Positions 35,766 through 44,236 of a stretch of DNA of 64,000 nt are shown here, in pieces. Location of the stretch: NCBI RefSeq assembly GCF_031177825.1, contig NZ_JAPSKE010000018.1, positions 1-64,000 of the forward strand, read 5' to 3'. The translations under genes and the position numbers were made by a program. How positions within the stretch are numbered: position 1 is the stretch's first letter; every line of letters begins with the position of its first letter. The stretch is from Paenibacillus sp. (GTDB taxonomy: Bacteria > Bacillota > Bacilli > Paenibacillales > YIM-B00363). The notes beneath the pieces were generated by a model. That model had not been told where the DNA came from and made no database searches. It saw only the letters and a program-made list of their open reading frames with translations.

Positions 35766-35972
35766 TTGAATTTCGATCCATTTGATATTTTCATGATCTT
35801 GTTTACCGTATTGTCGGTATTCGCGCTCATGCGCGCGGTGCAGCATAAGAATAAGTTCGCCGCCGGCTTCAGCGCTCTCGTCTTGCTCGTGTTCTTGTTC
35901 ACCGATTTGGTCATGGTGCTGAATTGGTTCAACGCGTTGGACGACGTGATGGCCGCGATCGGTTTGGCGTAA
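35766..35972 (+). CDS. Small two-helix membrane protein
   Basis: A 68-residue protein with two hydrophobic helices (FDIFMILFTVLSVFALMRAV and FAAGFSALVLLVFLFTDLVMVL) joined by QHKNK, like small Bacillales membrane proteins of the DUF2759 kind, though I cannot confirm the family. TTG 35766 follows GAAGGAGGG with good spacing. A strong terminator follows. Function unknown. Confidence 0.7.
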   Translation: MNFDPFDIFMILFTVLSVFALMRAVQHKNKFAAGFSALVLLVFLFTDLVMVLNWFNALDDVMAAIGLA

Positions 35973-35985
35973 TTCCATAAGGGAC

Positions 35986-36018
35986 GGGGAGCGGCTGCGG
36001 CCGCTCCTTTTCCTTTTT
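35986..36018 (+). terminator. Terminator after the small membrane protein
   Basis: GGAGCGGC (35988-35995) pairs with GCCGCTCC (36000-36007) and is followed by TTTTCCTTTTTT. Confidence 0.85.
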
Positions 36019-36027
36019 TGGTACAAT
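36019..36027 (+). promoter_or_regulatory. Extended -10 promoter of the AraC-family gene
   Basis: TGGTACAAT (TACAAT 36022-36027) directly after the terminator T-run, about 37 nt before TTG 36065. An ATG within it (36026) is therefore unlikely to be the start. Confidence 0.5.
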
Positions 36028-36064
36028 GGCGTTAGGAAGCGTCGCTTCGAGAGGAGATGATACG

Positions 36065-36979
36065 TTGGAGGGGTTCGTGACCGAGGAAGGCTCGCGGCGG
36101 CTGCCGCGGCTGTCGTTCTGCGGCGACTTCGTCATCCGCGGCGGCTGGAAGCTCGGACCGCGAGAGATTGCAGAGTACGAGGTCGTCTATTTCCCTGCCG
36201 GCTCGCCTTCGACGTACGAGACCGGCGGACGCACGTATAAGCTGGATGAGCCTTGCTATCTGCTGACGAAGCCGGGGGAGACGCATGCGTACGTCTTCGA
36301 TGCGGAGAAACCGATCCGCCATATCTTTTGCCATTTCGTATTGGAGCCGGACGGCGGCGGGGTGTCGCCCGAGGCGCTGCCGGTCTTCGTTCGGGCCGAC
36401 GGCGTTCCGCATGTGCCGGCGTTGTTGAAATATATCGTCTACTTGGCCAGCGCGGCCGCGCCGCGTTATCAAGAACGAACGTCGGCGCTGCTGCTGGCCG
36501 TCCTCGAGGAGCTGAGTACGGCGTCGCGCGCGGGCGCCGGCTTCGCCGAAGGGAAGCGCCCGTCGGTCCCGCTGCAGATTACGAATGCGCTCGCGGAGAT
36601 GGAGGAGCGCCTTCATGAGTCCATCTCGATCCGCGAGCTCGCGGATCGCGCGGGCTGGTCGCACGAGTATTTCACGCGCGTGTTCGTGTCCTCGCTCGGC
36701 ATGTCGCCGAAGCAATACGTCTTGCGGCGCCGGATCGAGCGGGCCTCGGAGCTGCTGCGCCTGCAAGACTTGTCGGTGAAGGAGATCGCCTACCGCGTCG
36801 GGTTTCAGAGCGAGCAGTACTTCAGCCGCGTCTTCGTGCGGCACGCGGGGATCACCGCGACGCAGTACCGGGATCGGCACGCGGACCCTCGCATCTTGAA
36901 TTTGCATCTTGCGCCGCCGAACGATATCGCCGCGCCGTATCCGCTCAACCGGATGTTCGGGCCTTCGTTTCCTTCGTAG
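36065..36979 (+). CDS. AraC-family transcriptional regulator
   Basis: About 304 residues. The N-terminal ~140 form a cupin-like sensing domain (VVYFPAGSPSTYETGGRTYKL, CYLLTKPGETHAYVFDAEKP). The C-terminal two-helix-turn-helix AraC domain (~185-285) has SISIRELADRAGWSHEYFTRVFVSSLGMSPKQYV, partly cited, and LSVKEIAYRVGFQSEQYFSRVF. TTG 36065 is chosen for AGAGGAG nine nt upstream; ATG 36026 lies within the promoter. It sits just upstream of the ferritin-like/NagB genes and may control them. Confidence 0.88.
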   Translation: MEGFVTEEGSRRLPRLSFCGDFVIRGGWKLGPREIAEYEVVYFPAGSPSTYETGGRTYKLDEPCYLLTKPGETHAYVFDAEKPIRHIFCHFVLEPDGGGVSPEALPVFVRADGVPHVPALLKYIVYLASAAAPRYQERTSALLLAVLEELSTASRAGAGFAEGKRPSVPLQITNALAEMEERLHESISIRELADRAGWSHEYFTRVFVSSLGMSPKQYVLRRRIERASELLRLQDLSVKEIAYRVGFQSEQYFSRVFVRHAGITATQYRDRHADPRILNLHLAPPNDIAAPYPLNRMFGPSFPS

Positions 36980-36984
36980 AGGAA

Positions 36985-36998
36985 TGACAGCGCTTACG
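36985..36998. promoter_or_regulatory. Weak cre-like site upstream of the ferritin-like gene
   Basis: TGACAGCGCTTACG matches the cre consensus at about 12 of 14 positions. It lies in the 150-bp gap between the AraC gene and the ferritin-like gene. Confidence 0.4.
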
Positions 36999-37131
36999 AG
37001 GCGTCTGGCGCGGATGCCGGGTATCATGTCAAATTCGTACACCTATTGTTCGGTTCGAGCCATCGACATCGGCTTCCCGGATTTGCCATGATGAAGAAGA
37101 GCATGGGGAGACAGGGAAGGGGACGGATGAG

Positions 37132-38385
37132 ATGATCGAGTATGCGGGCATTCAAAATCCATATGCGGTCGGCGCCTACGGCGTCGATCGGAACGCGGCC
37201 GTGCTGCAGCGGTATCGCGCGCTGCACGAAGGCTTGCTGCGGGCCGCCGCGGGTCAGCTGCCGAATCGGGACGATTGGGATTTGCGAATCGGGATGTGCA
37301 AGCATCTCTACGAGGATGCGGAGGCGGCGGAGCAGCTGCACATCCGCATACCGGAGCTGCGGACGTCTTCGGCGACGCTGACCAAGGAGCCGGACTCGCG
37401 CTTGACGCTGCTGTTCGAAGAGCTGGTCCACGCGCGGACCGATCTCGAATGGGCGAGCGCCGTCTACGAGGTGATCAAGCCGGCGATGCTGGCGGCGTTC
37501 CGGGACCATGCGGCGAAGACGCAGCAGATCGTCGATCAGCCGACGATTCGTCTGCTGCGGACGGCGATGCTCGATCTCGAGGACCAGATCGCATGGGGGC
37601 GCGAGCTGCTGGCATCGCTGCGGAGCGCTTCGTCGGAGCCGGAGGACGGCGCGGAATTCGCCGCGAAGATGCGGAGCTTCCTCGCGGCGGCGGGCGGCGT
37701 CACGGGCGAAGGTCCGCGATCGACCGATCTGCCGCGCCGTTGGCGCTCGAACGAGCCGTACGCGATCCCGAAGACGTCGAAGCGCTGCGCGAAGACGATG
37801 GGCCCGACGACGCTCATCCGCACGAGCGTCGAGCCTCCGCCGGCGGATCCGATCGCGCGCGAGCTCGCGTTCAAGATGCGCGTTCGGCAAGAGGAGATGA
37901 CCGCCTGCGACTTGATCGCCGGCGTCTTGTATACGCAGCGCAATATGCCGTGGGCGTTCTACCGCGATCTGGCCCGGCACATCTGGGACGAAGCCCGGCA
38001 CGCCATGTTCGGCCAGGCGGCGCTCGAAGCGGACGGGTACGAGTGGAAGAGCCGCCCGCAATACACGTCGGATTACGACATCAACGCGGAGAAGATTCCG
38101 TCCGCGAAGTACGCATGGCTCAGCATCGGCATCGAGGAAGGCGCGATGGTCAGCCTCGGCAAGAAGAAAGAATTCGAATGGTGCCGGGACGAAGCGAAGC
38201 ATCCGCTGATGGCGCAGTTCCAGGATTACGATTGGGCCGACGAGGTCGTGCACGCCAACCTGGGACGGAAGTGGGCGCCGGATTTGATGGGCGAGCCGAT
38301 CGCCTTCGTTCGCGAGGTGGCGCAGAAGGAGCTCGCCCACTTCTGGTCGGAGGTGCAGCGGGCGGAACGGAAGGCCGCTACATGA
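37132..38385 (+). CDS. Ferritin-like (possible diiron) protein
   Basis: A 417-residue helical protein. Several helices have metal-ligand patterns of ferritin-like four-helix bundles: LFEELVHARTDLEWA, LDLEDQIAWGRELL, RQEEMTACDLIAGVLY, DEARHAMFGQAALEADG, and DWADEVVHANLGRKWAPDLM, i.e. repeated E plus E/D-x-x-H pairs. This suggests a carboxylate-bridged diiron site, like DUF455 or aminobenzoate-oxygenase-type proteins, but the substrate is unknown. GGAAGGGGACGG precedes ATG 37132. The NagB-family gene begins 55 nt later on the same strand, so they probably share a transcript. Confidence 0.65.
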   Translation: MIEYAGIQNPYAVGAYGVDRNAAVLQRYRALHEGLLRAAAGQLPNRDDWDLRIGMCKHLYEDAEAAEQLHIRIPELRTSSATLTKEPDSRLTLLFEELVHARTDLEWASAVYEVIKPAMLAAFRDHAAKTQQIVDQPTIRLLRTAMLDLEDQIAWGRELLASLRSASSEPEDGAEFAAKMRSFLAAAGGVTGEGPRSTDLPRRWRSNEPYAIPKTSKRCAKTMGPTTLIRTSVEPPPADPIARELAFKMRVRQEEMTACDLIAGVLYTQRNMPWAFYRDLARHIWDEARHAMFGQAALEADGYEWKSRPQYTSDYDINAEKIPSAKYAWLSIGIEEGAMVSLGKKKEFEWCRDEAKHPLMAQFQDYDWADEVVHANLGRKWAPDLMGEPIAFVREVAQKELAHFWSEVQRAERKAAT

Positions 38386-38440
38386 GGGCGCTTCGCGAGC
38401 GGTTGGGAATCGTCCGGCGATACGAAGGAGGACGTTCGAA

Positions 38441-39175
38441 GTGAAGATCCATGTGATGGAGCGCGAGAAGATCGGCGGCTTCGTCGCCGACTTGTTCGAG
38501 CGGACGCTGTCGAGCAAGGCGGACGCCGTCTTCGGTTTAACGACGGGCAATACGCCGCTGGAGACGGGCATCTACCGCGAGCTGGTCCGCCGGGAACGGG
38601 AGGGGCGGCTCGACTTCCGGCGGTGCTCGTTCGTGAACCCCGACGAGCAGCTGGGCCTGCCGAGATCCCATCCGGAGAGCTATTACGCCTACATGCGGAC
38701 GCACCTGTTCGACGCGATTCGGTTCGACGAGCGCCGTTGGGCGATCCCGGACGGCCTGGCGGAGGAACCGGAGGCGGAGTGCGCGAGCATGGAGGCGTTC
38801 ATCCGCGAGGCGGGGGGCATCGACCTGCAGCTCGTCGGGATCGGAATCAACGGGCATGTTTGCTTTATCGAGCCGGCTCCGGCGCTGCCGGCGACTTGCT
38901 TCGTGACGGATATCGCGGAGGTGAATCGGACGTTATACGCGCCCTTGTTCGGCGGCTCGATCGAAGCCGTACCGACGCAAGCGATCACGTTCGGATGGGG
39001 AACCGTGGCGAAAACCCGCAAGCTCGTTCTCGTGGCCGTCGGGGACCGGAAGGCGGAGATCGTGGCGCGCGCGTTGACGGGTCCCGTCACGACGGAGGTG
39101 CCGGCTACGCTGCTTCAGCTGCATCCGGACGCGGAGGTCGTCCTCGATCCGGCCGCCGCGCAACGATTGGGGTAA
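38441..39175 (+). CDS. NagB-family glucosamine-6-phosphate deaminase-like protein
   Basis: A 244-residue protein. It has the NagB/RpiA fold motifs: substrate loop GLTTGNTPLETG (~34), NPDEQLG (~67) in place of the usual N-x-DEY, GIGINGHVCFIEP (~133) with the catalytic His and Glu, and AITFGWGTVAKTRKLVLVA (~180). It would convert glucosamine-6-P to fructose-6-P plus ammonia, or act on a related amino-sugar phosphate. The divergence of the DEQ and CFIEP motifs makes the substrate uncertain, so I give no gene symbol. GAAGGAGGACG lies upstream of GTG 38441. Confidence 0.82.
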   Translation: MKIHVMEREKIGGFVADLFERTLSSKADAVFGLTTGNTPLETGIYRELVRREREGRLDFRRCSFVNPDEQLGLPRSHPESYYAYMRTHLFDAIRFDERRWAIPDGLAEEPEAECASMEAFIREAGGIDLQLVGIGINGHVCFIEPAPALPATCFVTDIAEVNRTLYAPLFGGSIEAVPTQAITFGWGTVAKTRKLVLVAVGDRKAEIVARALTGPVTTEVPATLLQLHPDAEVVLDPAAAQRLG

Positions 39176-39201
39176 CGCGACGCGGTTCGGCACCGCCATT
39201 C

Positions 39202-39234
39202 AGGTTCATGCGAGTGCGCATGAACCTTTTTTTT
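39202..39234 (+). terminator. Terminator after the NagB-family gene
   Basis: AGGTTCATGCG (39202-39212) pairs with CGCATGAACCT (39217-39227) across AGTG, followed by seven or more T. Confidence 0.9.
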
Positions 39235-39254
39235 GTTCCTGAAGTTCGCGAATC

Positions 39255-39287
39255 AAAAAAACGCCCCCGACGGCAACGTCGGAGGCG
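39255..39287 (-). terminator. Terminator of the sugar-phosphate isomerase (minus strand)
   Basis: On the minus strand CGCC-CCGACG pairs with CGTCGG-GGCG across a GCAA/TTGC loop and is followed by seven T (complement of 39255-39261). Confidence 0.88.
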
Positions 39288-39300
39288 CGGACGCGCGAAC

Positions 39301-40269
39301 TTACACCCACCACATCTCGCCGAGCGGCTCGCGGATGAGGATCGACTGCAGATTGCCCACGGCTTTCGTGAAGCCTTCTTCGACGGACATGAGGCCGTCC
39401 TCGTGCTCGATCGAGACGACGTAGTCATAGCCGACGAGACGCAGCGCGGAGATGATGTCCGCCCATTCCTTCATGCTGTGGCCGAAGCCGACCGTGCGGA
39501 ACTGCCAAGCGCGATCGAACATCTGCGTGTACGACTGCATATCGGTGACGCCGTATTTGTTGACGTTGCTCTGCTCGAGCGACGTATCCTTCGCGTGGAA
39601 GTGATGGATCGCGCCGGCTTGGCCGAGGTAACGAATCGCCGCGACCGGATCGATGCCCTGCCACCACAGGTGGGACGGGTCGAGGTTCGCGCCGATCGCT
39701 TCGCTCGTCGCCTCGCGCAGGCGAAGCATCGTCGCCGGCGTATGGACGGAGAAGCCGCCGTGCAGCTCGAGGCCGATCTTCACGTTGCGGGCGGCGGCGA
39801 AGTCGCCGGTTTCCTTCCAGTACGGGATGAGCTTCTCTTCCCACTGCCACTTCAAAATTTCTTGATAATCGTTCGGCCACGGCGCGACCGGCCAGTTCGG
39901 GTACTTCGCGTCCTCGTGGTCCCCCGGGCAGCCGGAGAACGTGTTGACGATGGGCACCTCGAGGCGCTGCGCGAGCTCGATCGTCTTGATGAGATCGTCG
40001 TGGAATTCTTTCGCGATCGCCTTTTGCGGATGCAGCGGATTGCCGTGGACGCTAAGAGCGCTAATAATGAGGCCGCGGGACTCGACCGCTTGTTTGAATG
40101 CTTTCAGCTTGCCTTCGTCGGCGAGCAAGACGTCCGGATCGGCATGCGCCTTGCCCGGGTAGCCGCCCGTACCGATCTCGACCGCGCCGAGACCGCTGGC
40201 CGCGATATAATCGAGCGCTTCCTCGAGAGACTTCTGGGCGAACAATACGCTAAATACGCCTAATTTCAA
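39301..40269 (-). CDS. Sugar phosphate isomerase/epimerase (AP-endonuclease-2 TIM barrel)
   Basis: A 322-residue TIM-barrel protein of the xylose-isomerase-like/IolE superfamily. It starts KLGVFSVLFAQKSLEEALDYIAA, with LGAVEIGTGGYPGKAH, the active-site strand IGLELHGGFSVHTP, GANLDPSHLWWQGIDP, IHHFHAKDTS and VSIEHEDGLMSVEEG, giving the usual Glu/Asp/His metal ligands. The substrate is unknown. TTG 40269 has GGAGGTG upstream and begins at the conserved strand; the longer frame to 40359 adds an unrelated Cys-rich stretch. Divergent from the U32-family gene, with a shared 175-bp control region. Confidence 0.9.
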   Translation of the reverse strand: MKLGVFSVLFAQKSLEEALDYIAASGLGAVEIGTGGYPGKAHADPDVLLADEGKLKAFKQAVESRGLIISALSVHGNPLHPQKAIAKEFHDDLIKTIELAQRLEVPIVNTFSGCPGDHEDAKYPNWPVAPWPNDYQEILKWQWEEKLIPYWKETGDFAAARNVKIGLELHGGFSVHTPATMLRLREATSEAIGANLDPSHLWWQGIDPVAAIRYLGQAGAIHHFHAKDTSLEQSNVNKYGVTDMQSYTQMFDRAWQFRTVGFGHSMKEWADIISALRLVGYDYVVSIEHEDGLMSVEEGFTKAVGNLQSILIREPLGEMWWV

Positions 40270-40312
40270 GTGAGTACACCTCCGACAGGAATGGGTCGTA
40301 CAACCATCACAA

Positions 40313-40318
40313 ATTATA
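40313..40318 (-). promoter_or_regulatory. -10 box of the isomerase promoter
   Basis: On the minus strand TGGTATAAT (TATAAT complement at 40313-40318), about 45 nt upstream of TTG 40269. The -35 is weak. Confidence 0.5.
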
Positions 40319-40346
40319 CCACTAAAGAAAGACAGGAGAAACCTGT

Positions 40347-40362
40347 ACAATGACGTCATTGT
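40347..40362. promoter_or_regulatory. Perfect 16-bp palindrome between divergent promoters
   Basis: ACAATGACGTCATTGT (40347-40362) is perfectly self-complementary and lies between the isomerase -10 and the -35 of the U32-family gene, next to a smaller dyad ACAGG/CCTGT (40332-40346). It looks like an operator for a dimeric regulator. Confidence 0.7.
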
Positions 40363-40371
40363 CCCCGAACA

Positions 40372-40400
40372 TTGTATCCGAATGACTCGATTGTTATCAT
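40372..40400 (+). promoter_or_regulatory. Sigma-A promoter of the U32-family gene
   Basis: TTGTAT (40372-40377), 17 bp, TATCAT (40395-40400), 44 nt before ATG 40444. Confidence 0.6.
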
Positions 40401-40443
40401 ATGTAGAAAGACGTTGCCGCTATCCGCGGCCAGGAGGACCCGA

Positions 40444-42951
40444 ATGAATCGCGAATTGCGAAGAGAAGATATCGAATTGTTGGCCCCCGCGGGCCATTGG
40501 GACGCGATGCGCGCGGCGGTCGCCAACGGAGCGAACGCCGTATTCTTCGGCGTGGAGAAGTTCAACGCCCGCGCGCGCGCCGCGAATTTTCAGACCGACG
40601 AATTGCCCGACATTATGTCGTTCCTGCACGCGTACGGCGTGAAAGGATTCCTCACGTTCAACATCCTCGTGTTCGAGGACGAGATGGAGGACGCGAAGCG
40701 GCTGATCGAAGCCTGCATCGACGCCGGCGTCGACGCGGTGATCGTACAGGACTTGGGACTCGTGAAAATGATCCGCGAACTCTCCCCCGACTTCCCGATC
40801 CACGGCTCCACGCAGATGACGATCACGTCGCCGGAGGCGGTCGAGTTCACGAAGCCGTACGGGCTCGAGCGCGTCGTGCTCGGCCGGGAGAACAACCTGA
40901 AGCAAATCAAGACGATCGGCGAGCAGGCGCGCCTGCCGATGGAAGTGTTCGTGCACGGCGCGCTGTGCGTGTCCTACTCGGGCCAATGCCTCACGTCCGA
41001 GATGTGGGGCGGCCGTTCCGCCAACCGCGGCGAGTGCGCGCAGGCGTGCCGCCTACCGTACGACATGATGGTGAACGGCGAGCATAAGCCGATGGGCGAT
41101 ATCACGTATCTGCTGTCGCCGAAGGATCTCGCCGCCGTCGAGCTCGTGCCGGAATTGATCGAAGCGGGCGTCACGTCGTTCAAAATCGAAGGGCGCCTCA
41201 AGAGCCCGGAGTATGTGGCTAACGTCGTGAGCAAATACCGCGCGGCGATCGACAAGTACTTCGACGGCGTCGACGCGAAGCCGTCGAAGGAAGAGATGCT
41301 GGAGCTGCAGCAGAGCTTCTCCCGCGGGTTTACGTACGGCTTCCTTGAAGGAACGAATAACAAGAAGCTGGTCGAAGGGACGTTCCCGAAGAGCCGCGGC
41401 GTGTTCCTCGGCAGAGTCAAAGAAATCACGCGCGAAGGCGTGATCGTCGAGCTTGAGGCGTCTCTGAAGCGCGGCGACGGCCTCGTGTTCGACGCGGGCG
41501 ACCCGACCAAGAAGGAAGAAGGCGGCCGCGTGTACGACTTGAAGCAGCGCGGCGCGAAGGTCGAAGGCGAAGTGCCCGGCGGCCTGGCCGAGATCGTGAT
41601 GGGGCGCAACGACGTCGACCTGAAGCGGGTGCGCGTCGGCGACCGCGTCTGGCGGACGAGCGACCCGGCGCTCGACAAGCGTCTGCGCGCGACGTTCGAG
41701 ACGGACAAGCCGTACCGGACGTTCCCGGTCGGCGTCAGCGTCTACGGCGAAGCGGGACAGCCGCTCGTGTCGCTGTGGACGGACGAGTCGACCGGCTTCA
41801 CGGCGACGGTCGTCTCCGAGCTGCCGCTCGCGGTCGCGGAGAAGCGTCCGATCGACGAGACGCTGCTGCGCGACCAGTTCGGCCGCCTCGGCGGCACGCT
41901 GTTCGAGCTGAACGCGATCGAGGCGCAGCTGTCCGGGCCGGTCATCGTGCCGATGAGCGAGCTGAACCGGATGCGGCGTAAGGCCGTCGAGCTGCTCGAA
42001 GCGGAACGCCGCCGGCCGCCGGCGTATATCAAGCGCCCGGCGAGCGCCGACAGCGATGCGGCGCGTCCGGCGCCGCGTCCGGCGAAGCCGCGCCTGACGG
42101 CGTTGTGCCGCAACCTGGAGCAGGTGCAGGCGGTGGCGTCGCGCACGGACGTCGACTTCGTCTACGCCGACTTCGAGTTCATTAAGCAGTTCCCGGCGGC
42201 GGTGGAAGCGGTGCGCGCGGCGGGCAAGAAAATCGCGCTAGCCACGCCGCGGATTCATATGCCGGGGGAGACGGGGTATTTTCAAAATATCTTGCGGTTG
42301 AAGCCCGATGCCGTGCTCGTGCGGAATACGGGGGCGGTGTATTGGTTCGCGCGCCATTTCACGATGAACCCGTCGGCGGAGCATCCGGAGCTGATCGGCG
42401 ACTTCTCGCTGAACATCGCGAACCATAAGACGGCGAACCTGTTCCTGAACGATGCGGGACTGTCCCGCGTGACGCCGTCGTACGACCTCAATATCCAGCA
42501 GATGATCGACCTGCTCGGCAAGAGTCCGACGGACCGCATGGAGATCGTGCTGCATCAGCATTTGCCGATGTTCCATACGGAGCATTGCGTGTATTGCACG
42601 TTCCTCAGCGAAGGGACGGATTACACGAACTGCGGCCGTCCGTGCGAGGAGCAGCGCGTGTCGTTACGCGACCGAATCGGCATGTCGCACCCGGTGCGCG
42701 TCGACGAAGGCTGCCGCAATACGGTGTACAACGCGATCGAGCAGTCGGGCGCGGAGTATCTCGACCACTTCCTCGAGCTCGGCGTGCCGTCGTATCGGAT
42801 CGAATTCCTCGAGGAGGCGCCGGATAAGGTCGTCGAGGTGCTGAACCTGTATGGCAAGGCGCTGCGCGCCGAGGTGAACGGCACGCAGGTATGGCGCTCG
42901 CTGAAGGCGACGAACCAACTCGGCGTGACGCGCGGGCAGCTGGTAAAGTAA
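40444..42951 (+). CDS. Peptidase U32-family protein (RlhA/TrhP-like), long form
   Basis: An 835-residue protein. Residues 1-~330 form the U32 barrel: LLAPAGHWDAMRAAVANGANAVFFG, VIVQDLGLVKMIRELSPDFPIHGSTQ and the Cys-rich signature GALCVSYSGQCLTSEMWGGR with GECAQACRLPYD. U32 proteins such as RlhA and TrhP hydroxylate rRNA or tRNA bases rather than act as proteases. A DUF3656-like insertion (~340-560) and a C-terminal domain with HTEHCVYCTF and CGRPCEEQR (Fe-S-like cysteines, ~710-740) make up the rest. ATG 40444 has AGGAGG nearby. A long-form member; RNA modification is inferred from the family. Confidence 0.88.
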   Translation: MNRELRREDIELLAPAGHWDAMRAAVANGANAVFFGVEKFNARARAANFQTDELPDIMSFLHAYGVKGFLTFNILVFEDEMEDAKRLIEACIDAGVDAVIVQDLGLVKMIRELSPDFPIHGSTQMTITSPEAVEFTKPYGLERVVLGRENNLKQIKTIGEQARLPMEVFVHGALCVSYSGQCLTSEMWGGRSANRGECAQACRLPYDMMVNGEHKPMGDITYLLSPKDLAAVELVPELIEAGVTSFKIEGRLKSPEYVANVVSKYRAAIDKYFDGVDAKPSKEEMLELQQSFSRGFTYGFLEGTNNKKLVEGTFPKSRGVFLGRVKEITREGVIVELEASLKRGDGLVFDAGDPTKKEEGGRVYDLKQRGAKVEGEVPGGLAEIVMGRNDVDLKRVRVGDRVWRTSDPALDKRLRATFETDKPYRTFPVGVSVYGEAGQPLVSLWTDESTGFTATVVSELPLAVAEKRPIDETLLRDQFGRLGGTLFELNAIEAQLSGPVIVPMSELNRMRRKAVELLEAERRRPPAYIKRPASADSDAARPAPRPAKPRLTALCRNLEQVQAVASRTDVDFVYADFEFIKQFPAAVEAVRAAGKKIALATPRIHMPGETGYFQNILRLKPDAVLVRNTGAVYWFARHFTMNPSAEHPELIGDFSLNIANHKTANLFLNDAGLSRVTPSYDLNIQQMIDLLGKSPTDRMEIVLHQHLPMFHTEHCVYCTFLSEGTDYTNCGRPCEEQRVSLRDRIGMSHPVRVDEGCRNTVYNAIEQSGAEYLDHFLELGVPSYRIEFLEEAPDKVVEVLNLYGKALRAEVNGTQVWRSLKATNQLGVTRGQLVK

Positions 42952-42989
42952 AGGCGGGCGGGGAGGCACCCTCGGCCGACGTCATATGG

Positions 42990-43029
42990 AAGCGTCTTTC
43001 GCCCTTATCGGCGGAGGGCGCTTTTTTTG
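42990..43029 (+). terminator. Terminator after the U32-family gene
   Basis: AAGCG-CTTTCGCC pairs (with G-U pairs) with GGCGGAGGGCGCTT, followed by seven T. Confidence 0.8.
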
Positions 43030-43115
43030 CATTTTCCATAATAATGTATAAAATCGTCCCCGTTGTCGCACGCTACAAGAGATGGGTATTTTCGGAAGGG
43101 GGCATCATCCGACTT

Positions 43116-43364
43116 ATGAACGATTCGCAACGAACGATGACGTCGCTCGAGCTCGTACGGCTCGCGCAAGCGCTAAAGGCGGAGGAGCGGTTGACCTGGC
43201 TGTTCGCGCAAGGCGCGTCGGAGTGCGAGCAGCCGCAGCTGCGCAGCTACTTCGCGCACCAGGCGGACCGGAACGGCGAGCGCTTGGAGGAGCTTACGAG
43301 AGTGTTGCAGGCTTATGCGGGAACGGCAAGCCCGACGCCGAGGAATGCGGGGGTCTTCTCTTGA
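43116..43364 (+). CDS. Small helical protein coupled to a CotF-like coat protein
   Basis: An 82-residue protein (MNDSQRTMTSLELVRLAQAL to TASPTPRNAGVFS) with three predicted helices rich in Glu and Arg, resembling ferritin-like helical pairs of CotF-type proteins. ATG 43116 has GGAAGGGGG upstream but at a long distance, so the start is uncertain. Its TGA overlaps the next ATG by one base (43362-43366), indicating coupling. Likely part of the same spore-coat unit; not confidently assigned. Confidence 0.5.
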   Translation: MNDSQRTMTSLELVRLAQALKAEERLTWLFAQGASECEQPQLRSYFAHQADRNGERLEELTRVLQAYAGTASPTPRNAGVFS

Positions 43365-44161
43365 TGTATACGAATACCGTCGGTAGAGCCCAACCGATGC
43401 GCCGCGGGGAGGCGTCGGACCGCGTCTGGTCCGGGGTCATTCTCGCCGAGCTGCGGCAAGCGGCGATCGGCTACACGGAAGCCGCGTTGGAGTCGACGTC
43501 GCCGGACGTCCGCCGCGTCTTCGAGCGGCTCGCGTACGATACGGCGCGGAAGCACGAGCAGCTGACGGCGATTTTGCAGCAGAACCGGCTGCTCGAGCCG
43601 GCGTTCGCCGCGCCGGCCGAGGAGGTGCGGCGCGCGGCGGCGCAAGCGGCCGAGACGGTCCGCTTGGCGAGGACGCTTCAAGCCGGACGCGCCGGAACGC
43701 CCGCAGCATCCGCCGCGGCGCCGACCGTCCCGCAGATGTCCTACGCGCCCCGGAACCAAGGATACAGCCCGTACATGAACATGCAGCAGCCTCAGGCCCG
43801 GCCGCCGGAGTTCGCGCTTCCGCACAATATGCCGTTCGGCGGGCTGCCGGGGGGCTCGTACGTGCCGCCGCAGCCGCAAGCGCAGCAGCCGTCGCAAGCG
43901 CAGCCGCAGTACGGCGCCGCGGGAACGACGGAAGCGCCGGCCCCGGAGCGCGACCCGGAACCGGCCGTCTCGTCCGCGGTGCGCGAGGAGGCTTCGCTCG
44001 GGGCTGTCGCGCCGCCGGCGGCGGCATCGCCGACCGCCGAGCCGGCGCACGAAGCGCCCCCGACGGCGCCGCCGGCGCCGAAGCGAAGCGGCGGTCGCCG
44101 CGCGAAGGCGAGCCCGGCCGTCGAAGCCGCCGCGAACGATCCGGAGCAGCTGACGACATAA
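43364..44161 (+). CDS. CotF-like spore coat protein with Pro/Gln/Ala-rich tail
   Basis: A 265-residue protein. Residues ~20-85 (VWSGVILAELRQAAIGYTEAAL, VRRVFERLAYDTARKHEQL) match the helical ferritin-like core of CotF-family coat proteins. Residues ~110-265 are a disordered tail rich in Pro, Ala, Gln and Glu with MNMQQPQARPP-type segments, ending in a basic stretch (KRSGGRRAKA). ATG 43364 overlaps the upstream stop by one base. Probably expressed in the mother cell and incorporated in the spore coat; no sporulation promoter was found. Confidence 0.72.
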   Translation: MYTNTVGRAQPMRRGEASDRVWSGVILAELRQAAIGYTEAALESTSPDVRRVFERLAYDTARKHEQLTAILQQNRLLEPAFAAPAEEVRRAAAQAAETVRLARTLQAGRAGTPAASAAAPTVPQMSYAPRNQGYSPYMNMQQPQARPPEFALPHNMPFGGLPGGSYVPPQPQAQQPSQAQPQYGAAGTTEAPAPERDPEPAVSSAVREEASLGAVAPPAAASPTAEPAHEAPPTAPPAPKRSGGRRAKASPAVEAAANDPEQLTT

Positions 44162-44181
44162 GCGGGCAGCCGCCGCCATAT

Positions 44182-44220
44182 GCCCTGCGCAAGCTCTTCT
44201 TGAGCGCGCAGGGCTTATTT
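44182..44220 (+). terminator. Terminator after the coat-protein gene
   Basis: GCCCTGCGC (44182-44190) pairs with GCGCAGGGC (44206-44214), followed by TTATTT. The T-run is short. Confidence 0.65.
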
Positions 44221-44236
44221 GCGTTCATTTTCTGAA

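Noticed and set aside
38833-38875. NagB-family protein lacking the catalytic Asp (Asn in GIGINGH)
   Set aside because: Gram-positive NagB proteins commonly have Asn at this position, so it does not indicate an inactive enzyme.
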